A stretch of DNA of 64,000 bases. Source: Site-B1 sp963827785. GTDB taxonomy: Bacteria > Bacteroidota > Bacteroidia > Flavobacteriales > Flavobacteriaceae. The DNA is taken from NCBI GenBank assembly GCA_963827785.1, contig CAWHCT010000019.1:1-64000 (forward strand). The letters are read 5' to 3'. Shown here piece by piece: positions 63,907 to 64,000 of this stretch (position 1 is the first letter of the stretch; every line of letters begins with the position of its first letter). The translations under genes were made by a program, and so were the position numbers. The notes beneath the pieces are model-generated. The model searched no databases and was not told the origin of the DNA. It saw only the letters and a list, made by a program, of their open reading frames with translations.

Positions 63907-64000
63907 TGATCTGTATTATTTTCTTCGTCATCTACTTTGCTTCTTATATTCCTCGATATATTGAATAGGCTGAACATGACCAAGACAATACCTACTATAT
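63903..64000 (-). CDS. C-terminal end of a membrane protein (partial)
   Basis: On the minus strand from the window edge one frame reads IVGIVLVMFSLFNISRNIRS and then KVDDEENNTDQ with stop at 63903-63905. The first 14 residues are hydrophobic and the rest charged, so this looks like the last membrane segment and cytoplasmic tail of a small membrane protein. Its stop overlaps the Smr gene start by four bases, so the two are coupled. The rest lies outside the window. Confidence 0.45.
   Translation of the reverse strand, partial: IVGIVLVMFSLFNISRNIRSKVDDEENNTDQ

Overview
The window looks like a chromosome segment of an AT-rich, probably gliding member of the Flavobacteriaceae (Bacteroidota). Supporting points are the type IX secretion (T9SS) genes (porQ, a sprB/sprF-like locus, type B sorting domains), the TTG-N19-TAnnTTTG promoter form, a flavobacterial DnaX N-terminus, and the gene order lon-porQ-cmk-rpsA and pyrR-pyrB-rnz. 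I saw no tRNA, 16S/23S rRNA, CRISPR array, prophage or insertion sequence.

Layout. 0-2.2 kb: secreted or lipoprotein genes, two of them NTF2/SnoaL-like. 2.3-6.7 kb: RNase P RNA (minus strand), dnaX, a miaE-like gene, a MORN-repeat protein and a Ppx/GppA phosphatase. 7-8.8 kb: two small secreted proteins of unknown role. 8.9-29.1 kb: a 20 kb cell-surface locus. It holds a beta-helix-like secreted protein, a T9SS type B protein, a PorP/SprF-like barrel fused to a 16-residue coiled-coil repeat and a SPOR-like tail, a roughly 2,740-residue SprB-like adhesin with its SprF, then a second adhesin of about 1,366 residues with its own PorP/SprF protein. The order recalls sprC-sprD-sprB-sprF of Flavobacterium johnsoniae. 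29-34 kb: sixA, pdxH, small genes, rnz, a STAS-like gene, pyrB and pyrR. 34-41 kb: rpsA, cmk, porQ, lon. 41-44 kb: an ECF sigma factor, anti-sigma-like protein and two exported beta-repeat proteins. 44-51.6 kb: mixed metabolism and envelope genes (MFS transporter, M48 protease, msrB, DUF1572, lpdA, aroQ). 51.6-58.4 kb: two paralogous outer-membrane barrels, a xer recombinase, rny, a 6S-like RNA just downstream of zapA, and an M23 peptidase. 58.4-64 kb: a TonB-dependent receptor, cold-shock protein, cysteine desulfurase, an Asp-rich lipoprotein and an Smr-domain protein.

Many genes are split by one-base shifts, often in homopolymers. The hits include genes that are normally essential or highly conserved (dnaX, rpsA, lon, rny, lpdA, pyrB). 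This points to sequence errors more than to gene decay, so I give split genes as single loci and state where the frame breaks. Blocks near 28.6-34.2, 38.8-40.0, 49.2-50.2 and 53.6-58.4 kb are worst; 34.4-38.8 and 58.8-64 kb are nearly clean.

The main biological theme is surface display. Very long adhesins end in type B sorting domains, and each is followed by a PorP/SprF outer-membrane partner. PorQ, a further T9SS component, is encoded nearby. Together these suggest at least two parallel adhesin/partner modules built on a shared N-terminal domain but different repeat stalks.
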